Below are positions 1-6,374 of a stretch of DNA of 6,894 nt, one piece after another. Source of the stretch: an uncultured Rhodospirillales bacterium (GTDB taxonomy: Bacteria > Pseudomonadota > Alphaproteobacteria > Rhodospirillales > Defluviicoccaceae); contig CAKZLS010000444.1 in the NCBI GenBank assembly GCA_937127205.1, positions 1 to 6,894 on the forward strand. Reading direction: 5' to 3'. Both the position numbers and the translations under genes were made by a program. The notes beneath the pieces were generated by a model. The model worked only from the letters and a program-made list of their open reading frames with translations. It did no database searches and had not been told where the DNA came from. How positions within the stretch are numbered: position 1 is the first letter of the stretch; the number at the start of each line of letters is the position of its first letter.

Positions 1-97
1 TCCCATGCCAAATCAGAGGTCACCCATCGATTCAGAACTTTAACCCCTTGTCACCTCCTCTTTCACCCGATTGCCCTGCAATTCCCCACGGATACTG

Positions 98-126
98 TTG
101 ATTTTATGCAGGCGCGACGGTAGGGT
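98..126 (+). promoter_or_regulatory. candidate sigma-70-type promoter of the universal stress protein gene
   Basis: TTGATT (98-103) is followed after 17 bp by TAGGGT (121-126). The -35 is a good match and the -10 is weak, keeping only T, A and the final T. Transcription would start near 133 and leave a leader of about 85 nt before the ATG at 218. TTGAT is also one half of an FNR/Anr-type box, but the expected ATCAA half is absent, so oxygen control is not supported. The call rests on pattern match only. Confidence 0.33.
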
Positions 127-143
127 TTTTGCCCTCTACAGCA

Positions 144-160
144 CGGGTCGTCGGGACCCG
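144..160 (+). repeat. short hairpin in the leader of the stress protein gene
   Basis: CGGGTC (144-149) and GACCCG (155-160) are perfect 6-bp complementary arms around a 5-nt GTCGG loop. If the upstream promoter is right, the hairpin lies in the 5' untranslated region about 57 nt before the start codon. No U-tract follows, so it is not an intrinsic terminator. In GC-rich DNA a 6-bp stem can arise by chance. Confidence 0.3.
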
Positions 161-217
161 CAATGCAATCACACCGCCGCTAAAACGGCCGCTCAGACCC
201 CGGGGAAACATCGAACC

Positions 218-1033
218 ATGTCCATCAAGTGCATCGTCGTCCACATGGCCTATGACCAGCGCCACCTCGCGCGGTTGCGGCTGTCGGTGGGACTGGCCAA
301 GAGGTTCGACGCCCATCTCAACGTGGTTTATGCCACGCCGCACCCCGACTACCCGGCCGGCATGATCGGCCGCGCCGCGTCGCTGGCGTTTCTCGATGAC
401 GCCGAGAAGGCGGAAGAGGGACGGGTCGAAGCCGTCAGGGCCGAGGTGGAACAGGTGTGCAAGGGGCTGCGGTCGTGGGAGTGGCACGAGGAACACGGCG
501 GCGTCGAAGAGCTTATGGCGCCTTGGGCCCATCTCGCCGACCTGGTGGTGGTGGAGCAGGAACCGAGCGAGCACGTGGAGGACGCGGTCATGTTCCACAT
601 GGCGGATCACCTGGTGGTGTCGGCGGGGTGCGAGATGCTGCTGGTGCCGTGGAACTGGGACGGCGAGGTGGCGGGCAAGCGAATCCTCGTCGCCTGGAAG
701 AACACCGCCGAGGCGATCAAGGCGATCCGCGGCGCGCTGTCGTTTCTGCGCGACGCCGAGGAGGTGCTGGTCCTGGCGTCGGTCAGCGAGACGCACGCGG
801 AGGTTCCGGGAAGCGACCTCGCCAGCTATCTCGGACACCACGGGATCAAGGCGACGGTGCTGCCGCCCAACAAGAAAGCCGGGAAGGGAATTCTCAACAC
901 CGCCGAGCAGCATGGCTGCGACCTAATGGTCATGGGCGCGTTCTCGCATTCGCGGTTGCGTCAACTGTTCGCCGGCGGTGCCACCGATTATGTCATGCGC
1001 CACACCACCATCCCAGTACTTATGCGTCAATAG
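218..1033 (+). CDS. tandem-domain universal stress protein (UspA family)
   Basis: A 271-residue cytoplasmic protein with two Usp alpha/beta domains in tandem. Domain 1 (about 1-145) opens with IKCIVVHMAYD. Domain 2 (about 152-271) opens with KRILVAWKNTAEA and ends with MGAFSHSRLRQLFAGGATDY then PVLM, the conserved C-terminal signature of the family. That loop contributes to nucleotide binding in ATP-binding Usp proteins (G-x2-G-x9-G-S/T). Here the second glycine is replaced by Ser (GAFS-HSR), so ATP binding is possible but not certain. Two-domain Usps generally act in persistence and stress adaptation; the specific role here is unknown. The frame is open back to 71, but I chose ATG 218 because the core fold begins there and GGGGA lies 11 nt upstream. 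The upstream extension resembles non-coding leader. The gene is monocistronic and convergent with the MipA-like gene. Identity is strong, role uncertain. Confidence 0.93.
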   Translation: MSIKCIVVHMAYDQRHLARLRLSVGLAKRFDAHLNVVYATPHPDYPAGMIGRAASLAFLDDAEKAEEGRVEAVRAEVEQVCKGLRSWEWHEEHGGVEELMAPWAHLADLVVVEQEPSEHVEDAVMFHMADHLVVSAGCEMLLVPWNWDGEVAGKRILVAWKNTAEAIKAIRGALSFLRDAEEVLVLASVSETHAEVPGSDLASYLGHHGIKATVLPPNKKAGKGILNTAEQHGCDLMVMGAFSHSRLRQLFAGGATDYVMRHTTIPVLMRQ

Positions 1034-1104
1034 GCCCCTGGGCGGGGCGGCCATCTATGGGGAAGGGGTGCCCTGCTGGGAAGGTAGGGAGGTGCTTCGG
1101 CATT

Positions 1105-1119
1105 GTCCTGGTCCAGGAC
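1105..1119. repeat. 15-bp perfect palindrome between convergent genes
   Basis: GTCCTGG (1105-1111), a single T, then CCAGGAC (1113-1119) form a perfect inverted repeat. It sits in the 94-bp gap between the ends of the stress protein gene and the MipA-like gene. As RNA it would fold from either strand with a loop of 3 or more nt. Neither strand has a T-run after it, so it is not a standard intrinsic terminator. It could be a weak bidirectional stop or a protein-binding site. The rest of the gap shows nothing else recognisable. Confidence 0.45.
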
Positions 1120-1127
1120 GACCACGA

Positions 1128-1949
1128 TTACCAGGAATAGAGGAAACCGGCGCCGCCGATGAACTGATTGGCGGAGCCCCGGTCTTTGACCACCGGGCTG
1201 TCGGCCGCGTCGCTGAGCAGACGGGAATAGAAAACCCCCGTGGTGACGTGCCACTCGCGGCTCAGGTGGAACAGAAAGTACGGTCCGACCCAGACGTCCT
1301 TGATCCCGCCGCCGGCGCGGTAGACGGGCAGGCCGCTCCGTTGCGAATTCTCGTTGTCGACGCCGAAATAGGTCTCCATCCAGTCGCCGTTGGCATAGCT
1401 GACCGAGGTGGCCAAGCCGAGGGTCAGGAACTCCGCCAGCGGATACCAGTAGTTGATCGATCCCTGGACGACGAGGCCGTTGTTGACCTGGCCCACGTCG
1501 TGGGTGACCGAGATGTTGGTGATCAGGCGGATCCGCGGGTCCGTCTCGTTGATGAATTCGGCCCCGACGTACCCGCCGAGCTCAACGGTTGCGCTGATGT
1601 CTTCCATTTTCTTGACGACGTTGTCCTCGACGTCGCTGCGGCCGAAGCGCAATCGGCCGAGAGGGCCGGCTCTCAGGATCGGGTGGTTGACCATGTTGGC
1701 GTAAAGCTGGTTGCCCACCAAGGTGACGCTGCGCCATTCGCTCCAACCCAGGCGGGCGAAGGGGGCGGGACCGACGATATACTCATTGGCGCCGATGTAG
1801 TCCGGCGCGAAGCCGACGGCGAGACCGGCGAAGTTGGGGATGGTGGCCGGAGCCGGTATGGCCAGCTCCTGGGCGCGGACCGGCCCGGGCACGGCGGTTC
1901 CGGCGATGGCCAGCAGCAGTGTTGCCAACACGATGGTTAAGGCGCGCAA
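1128..1949 (-). CDS. MipA/OmpV family outer-membrane protein
   Basis: From the preferred TTG start (1949) the product is 273 residues. Residues 1-26 form a signal peptide: a short R-containing start, the core LTIVLATLLLAIAG, and a VRA cleavage site before QE. The mature part is rich in alternating aromatic and polar beta-strands. GFAPDYIGANEYIVGPAPF (46-64) matches the N-terminal strand of MipA/OmpV proteins, and the C-terminal stretch SRLLSDAADSPVV to GFLYSW, ending in an aromatic residue, matches their closing strands. MipA of E. coli is described as a scaffold binding the MltA transglycosylase; many homologs are simply small beta-barrels. TTG is preferred because it begins exactly at the signal peptide and has AGGGA 9 nt upstream. 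The alternative ATG at 2030 adds 27 residues (rich in R, S and P) and its GGAGG is only 3 nt away. It lies downstream of the antiporter gene on the same strand and may share its transcript. Confidence 0.85.
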   Translation of the reverse strand: MRALTIVLATLLLAIAGTAVPGPVRAQELAIPAPATIPNFAGLAVGFAPDYIGANEYIVGPAPFARLGWSEWRSVTLVGNQLYANMVNHPILRAGPLGRLRFGRSDVEDNVVKKMEDISATVELGGYVGAEFINETDPRIRLITNISVTHDVGQVNNGLVVQGSINYWYPLAEFLTLGLATSVSYANGDWMETYFGVDNENSQRSGLPVYRAGGGIKDVWVGPYFLFHLSREWHVTTGVFYSRLLSDAADSPVVKDRGSANQFIGGAGFLYSW

Positions 1950-2066
1950 TTGTTCGGTTCCCTGTTTGTTGCCTCGCCTGATTCGGGGCGGTGACGGCGG
2001 ATGTGAGTGCGGACGGGAAGAGCGCGGCATGCTCCTCCCATCCGCTTCCTGTAACAGGTCAACCGA

Positions 2067-3536
2067 TCACAGGAAAAACACCAAGGTGACCAATCCGAAC
2101 AGTGGCACCAGGATCAATCCCGACCAGGCCAGATATCCGAAGAAGCTCGGCATGCGGATGCCCGAGGACTCGGCGATGGCCTTGACCATGAAATTCGGCG
2201 CGTTGCCGATGTAACTGTTGGCGCCCATAAACACCGCGCCCGCGGAAATGGCCAGCAGCGTGCCCGACAGCGGACCCATCAGCTGGGTGGCGTCGCCACC
2301 GGCGGCATTGAAGAACACCAAATAGGTGGGCGCGTTGTCGAGGAAGCTGGACAGAATACCGGTCAGCCAGAAGTACGCCGTATTGACCGGCTGACCGTCC
2401 TCGCCGGTGACGGCGCCGATAACCATGGAGAGCGCGCCGTTCTCGCCGGCCTTGAGAATGGCGATCACCGGCACGATTGTGACGAAGATGCCGGCGAACA
2501 GCTTGGCCACCTCGAGGATGGGATGCCAGTTGAACTCGTTGGCGCGGCGGTGCTCGCGGTCGGTGAACCGCCACGACACCCAGGTGATGAGCAAAAGCAG
2601 AAGGTCGCGGAGCAGATTCTGGATCTCCACGTGCACATGATAGACGTCGAAGCCGATGCCCGGGTTCCACAGCCCGCTCATCAGTACGGCACCGACGACC
2701 CCGCCGAGCAGCGCCACGTTGGGCCAGCCGTTGATGCCGATTTTGGTCTTCCGCTCGGGCGCCGCCTCGAGAGCGGCTAGCCGGCGTTGGGGGCCGCCTT
2801 CCTTGCGATAGAGAAAGGTGTCCATGGCGAAGAACAGGCCCAGCAGCAACAGCGACAGGAACATCATCGGCAGGAACATATGGACGGTGGGCCAGAAAAA
2901 GCTGACGCCCTTGAGAAAACCCAAGAATAAGGGGGGATCGCCCAGCGGCGTAAGCGAGCCGCCGATATTACTGACCAGGAAAATGAAGAAAACAATAACA
3001 TGAACCTTGTGTTGGCGGTCCTTGTTGGCGCGCATTACCGGGCGGATGAGGAGCATCGACGCGCCGGTGGTGCCGGTCCAACTGGCAATGAATGTGCCGC
3101 CGGCGAGAAAGGCGGTGTTGCTGAGCGGCGTGCCCTGAAAGCTACCGGCGAAATGAATACCGCCGGCTACGGTGAACAGCGCCAGCAGAAGAATAATGAA
3201 CGGAAGGTACTCCAGCAGCATCAGGTGGAGGACCTCGAACAGGGTCAGCTGCCATCCGAAAATCGCGAGGAACGGCGCTAACACGACCACGATCCAGGCG
3301 GCCGAAATCTTGCCGAAATGATGCTCCCAGAAATGCGGCGCGACCAGCGGAAACACGGCGATGGATAACAGCATTCCGGCGAATGGCAGTGACCAGATCA
3401 AACTCAGGTGGGCGCCGTCCAGATGCGGCGCGCCTCCGGCGTGGGCGTCACCACCTGCCGCACTAGCCGCGATCGCCAGAGCCGGCACCAGCGCCACCGC
3501 GAGTGCCGCCGCAAATGCAAACAGCGTTTTCCTCAT
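2067..3536 (-). CDS. sodium:proton antiporter-like membrane transporter (IT superfamily, NhaD/CitMHS type)
   Basis: A 489-residue inner-membrane protein. An N-terminal signal-like segment (2-25, RKTLFAFAAALAVALVPALA) precedes a His-rich stretch (30-43), then about a dozen hydrophobic segments. The first half carries TGTTGASMLLIRPVMRAN (154-171) and SNIGGSLTPLGDPPLFLG (189-206). The second half carries SSFLDNAPTYLVFF (396-409) and GANSYIGNAPNF (438-449). These paired loops are typical of the inverted-repeat ion transporters related to NhaD, ArsB and citrate/proton symporters. Homologs are usually named sodium:proton antiporter or putative citrate transporter. The sequence does not settle the substrate, so I give no symbol. 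The ATG at 3536 has GAGGGA 5 nt upstream. The gene is first in a probable unit with the MipA-like gene and divergent from the DUF192 gene. Family placement is firm; Na+/H+ exchange is inferred from the family. Confidence 0.88.
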   Translation of the reverse strand: MRKTLFAFAAALAVALVPALAIAASAAGGDAHAGGAPHLDGAHLSLIWSLPFAGMLLSIAVFPLVAPHFWEHHFGKISAAWIVVVLAPFLAIFGWQLTLFEVLHLMLLEYLPFIILLLALFTVAGGIHFAGSFQGTPLSNTAFLAGGTFIASWTGTTGASMLLIRPVMRANKDRQHKVHVIVFFIFLVSNIGGSLTPLGDPPLFLGFLKGVSFFWPTVHMFLPMMFLSLLLLGLFFAMDTFLYRKEGGPQRRLAALEAAPERKTKIGINGWPNVALLGGVVGAVLMSGLWNPGIGFDVYHVHVEIQNLLRDLLLLLITWVSWRFTDREHRRANEFNWHPILEVAKLFAGIFVTIVPVIAILKAGENGALSMVIGAVTGEDGQPVNTAYFWLTGILSSFLDNAPTYLVFFNAAGGDATQLMGPLSGTLLAISAGAVFMGANSYIGNAPNFMVKAIAESSGIRMPSFFGYLAWSGLILVPLFGLVTLVFFL

Positions 3537-3561
3537 GCCGTTCCCTCATCCTTTTTTTATC

Positions 3562-3578
3562 CGCCGGCACTGTCGGCG
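3562..3578. repeat. hairpin in the 5' leader of the antiporter gene
   Basis: CGCCG (3562-3566) and CGGCG (3574-3578) are complementary 5-nt arms around a 7-nt loop. On the antiporter transcript the hairpin sits just upstream of an A-rich run and the GAGGGA ribosome binding site. No U-tract follows it in that direction, so it is not an attenuator of the usual kind. It may modulate translation or be incidental in GC-rich DNA. Confidence 0.3.
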
Positions 3579-3585
3579 CATTGAT

Positions 3586-3613
3586 TTGATTGTGCGATGC
3601 AAAAACTTATAAC
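3586..3613 (+). promoter_or_regulatory. candidate promoter of the DUF192 gene
   Basis: TTGATT (3586-3591) is followed after 16 bp by TATAAC (3608-3613), a good -35/-10 pair. Transcription would start near 3620 and leave a leader of about 138 nt before ATG 3758. The -10 overlaps the -10 of the candidate antiporter promoter on the opposite strand. The call rests on pattern only. Confidence 0.4.
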
Positions 3614-3634
3614 GGGATCCACCACGGTGGGCAA
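3606..3634 (-). promoter_or_regulatory. candidate promoter of the antiporter gene
   Basis: Read on the minus strand, TTGCCC (3634-3629) is followed after 17 bp by TATAAG (3611-3606). The spacing is ideal and the -10 is strong. Transcription would start near 3599 and give a leader of about 62 nt before ATG 3536. A leader this short leaves little room for a classical aptamer plus expression platform. Confidence 0.42.
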
Positions 3635-3757
3635 ACCCCGAGACTTATAGGTGTAAACCTTAGCTTTGTGGCTGTCACGCTTCCGTCGCGACCAGCGGGT
3701 CGGCGATTATTGCGAGTGAATTCGGATCGCGCGCCCTGCGAGAAAAGGACTGAGAAA

Positions 3758-4300
3758 ATGGACATCAAACCGATACCGAACCGGGTTATCAGACCTATCC
3801 CAATCCCGGGACACCGGACCGCGCTGGTAGTTCTAGCGACGGTGTTGTTGGCGGTGGTCGGATTGGGGCAGCCGCAGACGGTGGTTGCCGAGAATGCGCC
3901 GGAGGTGGTGTTTCCGCGCTCCAGCCTGACGATCGAAACCGCGACAGGGCAGTACATGTTTTCCGTGGAAGTGGCCGATACCCGCGCGCGCCGGATGCAG
4001 GGCCTTCAGCATCGGCAAACACTGGCTCCCGACGCCGGTATGCTGTTCGATTATGGTGAGAGCCGGGAGGTCGCCATGTGGATGAAAAACACGCACATAT
4101 CCCTGGATATGCTCTTTATCGACGAAGCGGGGCGGGTTGCCCGTGTTGCGAGCAACACCGAGCCGTTTTCCTTATCCCCTATTTCATCGGGTGAACCGGT
4201 AAAGGCGGTTCTCGAGCTCAACGCCGGTACGGCTCGGCGGCTAGACATCCGGCCTGGGGACCACGTTCATCATGAGATTTTTGATGCGAGCGCGAAATGA
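3758..4300 (+). CDS. DUF192 family protein, secreted or membrane-anchored
   Basis: A 180-residue protein. Residues 1-20 are polar and Pro-rich with several Arg. Residues 22-37 (ALVVLATVLLAVVGLG) form a hydrophobic signal or anchor segment, and a possible VVA site lies near 42-44. The DUF192 domain spans about 57-178: FSVEVADTRARRMQGLQ (68-84), LAPDAGMLFDYG (89-100) and the hallmark MWMKNTHISLDMLFID (107-122). The biochemical function of DUF192 is not established. The frame is open back to an ATG at 3590, but that start lies within the promoter region and has no ribosome site. ATG 3758 has AAGGA 8 nt upstream and begins just before the signal segment. It is transcribed away from the antiporter gene and is followed by a 246-bp spacer, so it is probably monocistronic. 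Family assignment is firm; periplasmic location is inferred from the signal segment. Confidence 0.9.
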   Translation: MDIKPIPNRVIRPIPIPGHRTALVVLATVLLAVVGLGQPQTVVAENAPEVVFPRSSLTIETATGQYMFSVEVADTRARRMQGLQHRQTLAPDAGMLFDYGESREVAMWMKNTHISLDMLFIDEAGRVARVASNTEPFSLSPISSGEPVKAVLELNAGTARRLDIRPGDHVHHEIFDASAK

Positions 4301-4546
4301 TGGGGCAATTTCAGCTGAAATCTTTAAATTAGCAAAGCTGAATAAAACCTCTGGTTATTGAAGGTGGAAAAGAAAATCCCCCACCCGACTTGATTTTTGG
4401 GCGATGTTTTGCTACTTGTTGTGTTAGATGCTGCATCGCAATAAGATCCTGTCAGGCGCTAAGCAGCCGCAACAACAACCCCCGACGTAGATTGTTTTGA
4501 GTCCGGGAAGGGATGTCCTCTGAATTGTGTAAGCTAGGAGCGTTCT
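4301..4546. other. AT-richer intergenic spacer without a recognised gene
   Basis: This 246-bp stretch between the DUF192 gene and the small unknown gene is visibly richer in A and T than the coding DNA around it. It holds a 14-bp palindrome at its left end and the imperfect repeats CAGCTGAA and AAGCTGAA (4312-4319 and about 4335-4342). I found no convincing terminator or strong promoter. TTGATT near 4391 with TACTTG 17 bp downstream is a weak candidate for driving the next gene. The minus-strand open frame covering part of it has no start signal and looks spurious. Confidence 0.5.
4308..4321. repeat. 14-bp perfect palindrome after the DUF192 gene
   Basis: ATTTCAGCTGAAAT is perfectly self-complementary and begins 7 nt after the DUF192 stop codon. 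It could be a dimeric-regulator site or a weak stem at the mRNA end. The bases that follow (CTTTAAATT) contain only a short T-run, so terminator function is doubtful. Confidence 0.45.
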
Positions 4547-4864
4547 GTGCCCGACGTCAGTTATACCGCCGAAGAATTCGCCGAATTCGTGGAGCGTTTT
4601 GACCAGATCCCCAGTTGGCGGGACTGGCAACGCCGCGACGGCTTGAATGGCGAGGATGTCCTGGAGATCTCCGTCGACGGCGACAAGCCCACCACTCTCA
4701 AGGTCGCGAAAACCGAAAAGTCCGGTTATTTGGCAACTGGGTTTGACGGCTGGGCGCTCACGGTGTCCGAAAAATTTAGCGACATCTTGGATCTTCTCGC
4801 TCGGATGACCCACAAACGCTCGCGGGTGCGCAGCATCTCCTGGCCGGTCAAGTCCACTACCTGA
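4547..4864 (+). CDS. hypothetical protein of unknown family (105 residues)
   Basis: I do not recognise this family. The gene looks real: the GTG start has TAGGAG (4535-4540) exactly 6 nt upstream, and third codon positions are strongly GC-rich as in the flanking genes. The protein is small, soluble and has no signal peptide or membrane segment. Residues 7-19 (TAEEFAEFVERFD) look like an amphipathic helix, followed by a Trp/Arg-rich turn, IPSWRDWQRRDG (21-32). Residues 38-73 look like beta-strands (VLEISVDGD, TTLKVAKTEKSGYLATG, WALTV), and 75-87 (EKFSDILDLLARM) like a second helix. The C-terminal tail (88-105) is basic. The helix-strand-helix layout suggests one small alpha/beta domain. It stands between the DUF192 gene and tRNA-Pro, with no operon partner. 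The basic tail might contact nucleic acid, but that is speculation. Confidence 0.75.
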   Translation: MPDVSYTAEEFAEFVERFDQIPSWRDWQRRDGLNGEDVLEISVDGDKPTTLKVAKTEKSGYLATGFDGWALTVSEKFSDILDLLARMTHKRSRVRSISWPVKSTT

Positions 4865-4876
4865 TTTCTGTCGGCC

Positions 4877-4912
4877 GGCAAACAATCCGTGGAACAGTGT
4901 CGGATTGTTGCC
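4877..4912. repeat. long inverted repeat between the hypothetical gene and tRNA-Pro
   Basis: GGCAAACAATCCG (4877-4889) pairs with CGGATTGTTGCC (4901-4912). All 12 positions match apart from one bulged A in the left arm, with an 11-nt loop. It begins 12 nt after the stop of the hypothetical gene. It has the size of a terminator stem, but neither strand has a T-run after it. It may be a Rho-associated 3' end structure, an mRNA stabiliser or an operator near the tRNA promoter. Confidence 0.6.
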
Positions 4913-4927
4913 ATTGGTGTTCCTATC

Positions 4928-4956
4928 TTGTCGGCAATCGAGAAAGCCACTAGTTT
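4928..4956 (+). promoter_or_regulatory. candidate promoter of tRNA-Pro
   Basis: TTGTCG (4928-4933) and TAGTTT (4951-4956) are spaced by 17 bp. The position would start transcription within a few bases of the mature tRNA 5' end at 4965. The -10 match is weak. TATCTT at 4924-4929 is an alternative -10, but it lacks a good -35. Confidence 0.33.
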
Positions 4957-4964
4957 CCAGGCGT

Positions 4965-5041
<77 letters not shown>

Positions 5042-5064
5042 TTTTCTCCTCTCGATCCAAGTTC

Positions 5065-5663
<599 letters not shown>

Positions 5664-5667
<4 letters not shown>

Positions 5668-6374
5668 GAGCGATACAGCCTCGTGTATTGGGTTTCGTGT
5701 TGCATCGACGTCCAGTCCACCATGAGGACGGCCGTGCCGATGTCTTCAAGGTCGCGCGACATCGCATCATTGGCGGCGGCTTGCACCGGCGCCTCGAGTG
5801 TTGCCATGGCGGCGAGACCGTCGCTTTGGCCGAGCGGCACCAGCCGGACGCCGGCGGACACCAGGTTGGCGGCGAATGCGTGCAGATAGGCAGTCACGGA
5901 AAGGTCGCGCGGGATTCCGGCGATAGCCGCGGCGACGCCCACCGTTACCGGGTAGGCAGGTGAGCGTTCAGCGGCTGCCAGGTCTTGCATCCACGTGTCG
6001 AACCTCGGATGCGGCCAGGCGCGCCGGACGGCGTCGAGGAACGCGCGTCCCTGCGCCCGGCTCTCCAGTGCCATTTCGGCGGTGCCCCGATAGGCTTCCG
6101 CGTAGTCTGAAATTCGCGCCAATTCGCCGTCGTCGCCGGTTGTGACCGCTTTCCATGCGGCGCCGACAAAGGTTGCGTCTACGCTGCCGGAACCGTGGAG
6201 GAGGATGTCGGTGACCCAGCGGGCGATGGAATCGCGGTCGCTGACCAAGCCGGCTTCCACGGCGTACTCGATTCCATGAGAGTAGGTGAACGCGCCCACG
6301 GGAAAGGCCGGCGACAGCCATGTCATCAGCCGGTAGAGCGCCGATTCGGGGATGGCGGTCGGATTAGTGCTCAT
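5664..6374 (-). CDS. ureF: urease accessory protein UreF
   Basis: A 236-residue, mainly helical cytosolic protein that bridges UreG to the UreD-urease complex and gates GTP hydrolysis. The conserved N-terminal signature WLSPAFPVGAFTYSHGIE is at 19-36. The stretch ending SAGVRLVPLGQ (about 173-183) and the C-terminal MQHETQYTRLYRS are also typical of UreF. The frame is open up to 6458, but that start would lie well inside ureE and add a Pro-rich tail. ATG 6374 fits the usual UreF length and overlaps the ureE end by 11 nt. No Shine-Dalgarno precedes it, because that DNA encodes the UreE His tail, so translational coupling with ureE is likely. The 3' end overlaps ureG by 4 nt. Confidence 0.96.

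Noticed and set aside
51..59. Perfect anti-Shine-Dalgarno complement AGGAGGTGA on the minus strand near the left edge
   Set aside because: No start codon at usable spacing opens a frame. GTG there reaches TAA within a few codons, and ATG near 27-35 hits TGA after four codons. It is probably chance, or belongs to sequence outside the window.
98..111. FNR/Anr box controlling the stress protein gene
   Set aside because: TTGAT is present but the required ATCAA half-site four bases on is missing.
104..913. Minus-strand open frame of 269 residues antisense to the stress protein gene
   Set aside because: It mirrors the GC-rich codon pattern of the real gene. The product is rich in Arg, His and Pro with no recognisable domain, and no ribosome site precedes the start.
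978..1940. Plus-strand open frame of 320 residues across the MipA-like gene
   Set aside because: It is the antisense shadow of a gene with a clear signal peptide and family motifs. It starts inside the 3' end of the stress protein gene without a ribosome site, and its Asp/Gly/Val-rich composition is typical of antisense frames in GC-rich DNA.
2059..2670. Minus-strand 203-residue frame inside the antiporter gene
   Set aside because: It is an out-of-frame reading of the same strand. The Arg/His-rich product lacks any domain, while the overlapping frame carries conserved transporter motifs.
3537..3605. Possible Na+ or Li+ riboswitch in the antiporter leader
   Set aside because: The predicted leader is only about 62 nt, with one 5-bp hairpin and no second mutually exclusive stem or U-tract. 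I could not match it to any known riboswitch consensus.
4424..4885. Minus-strand 153-residue frame opposite the hypothetical gene
   Set aside because: No ribosome site is seen and it includes an unlikely Cys-rich end. The plus-strand frame has TAGGAG at 6 nt and proper third-position GC bias.
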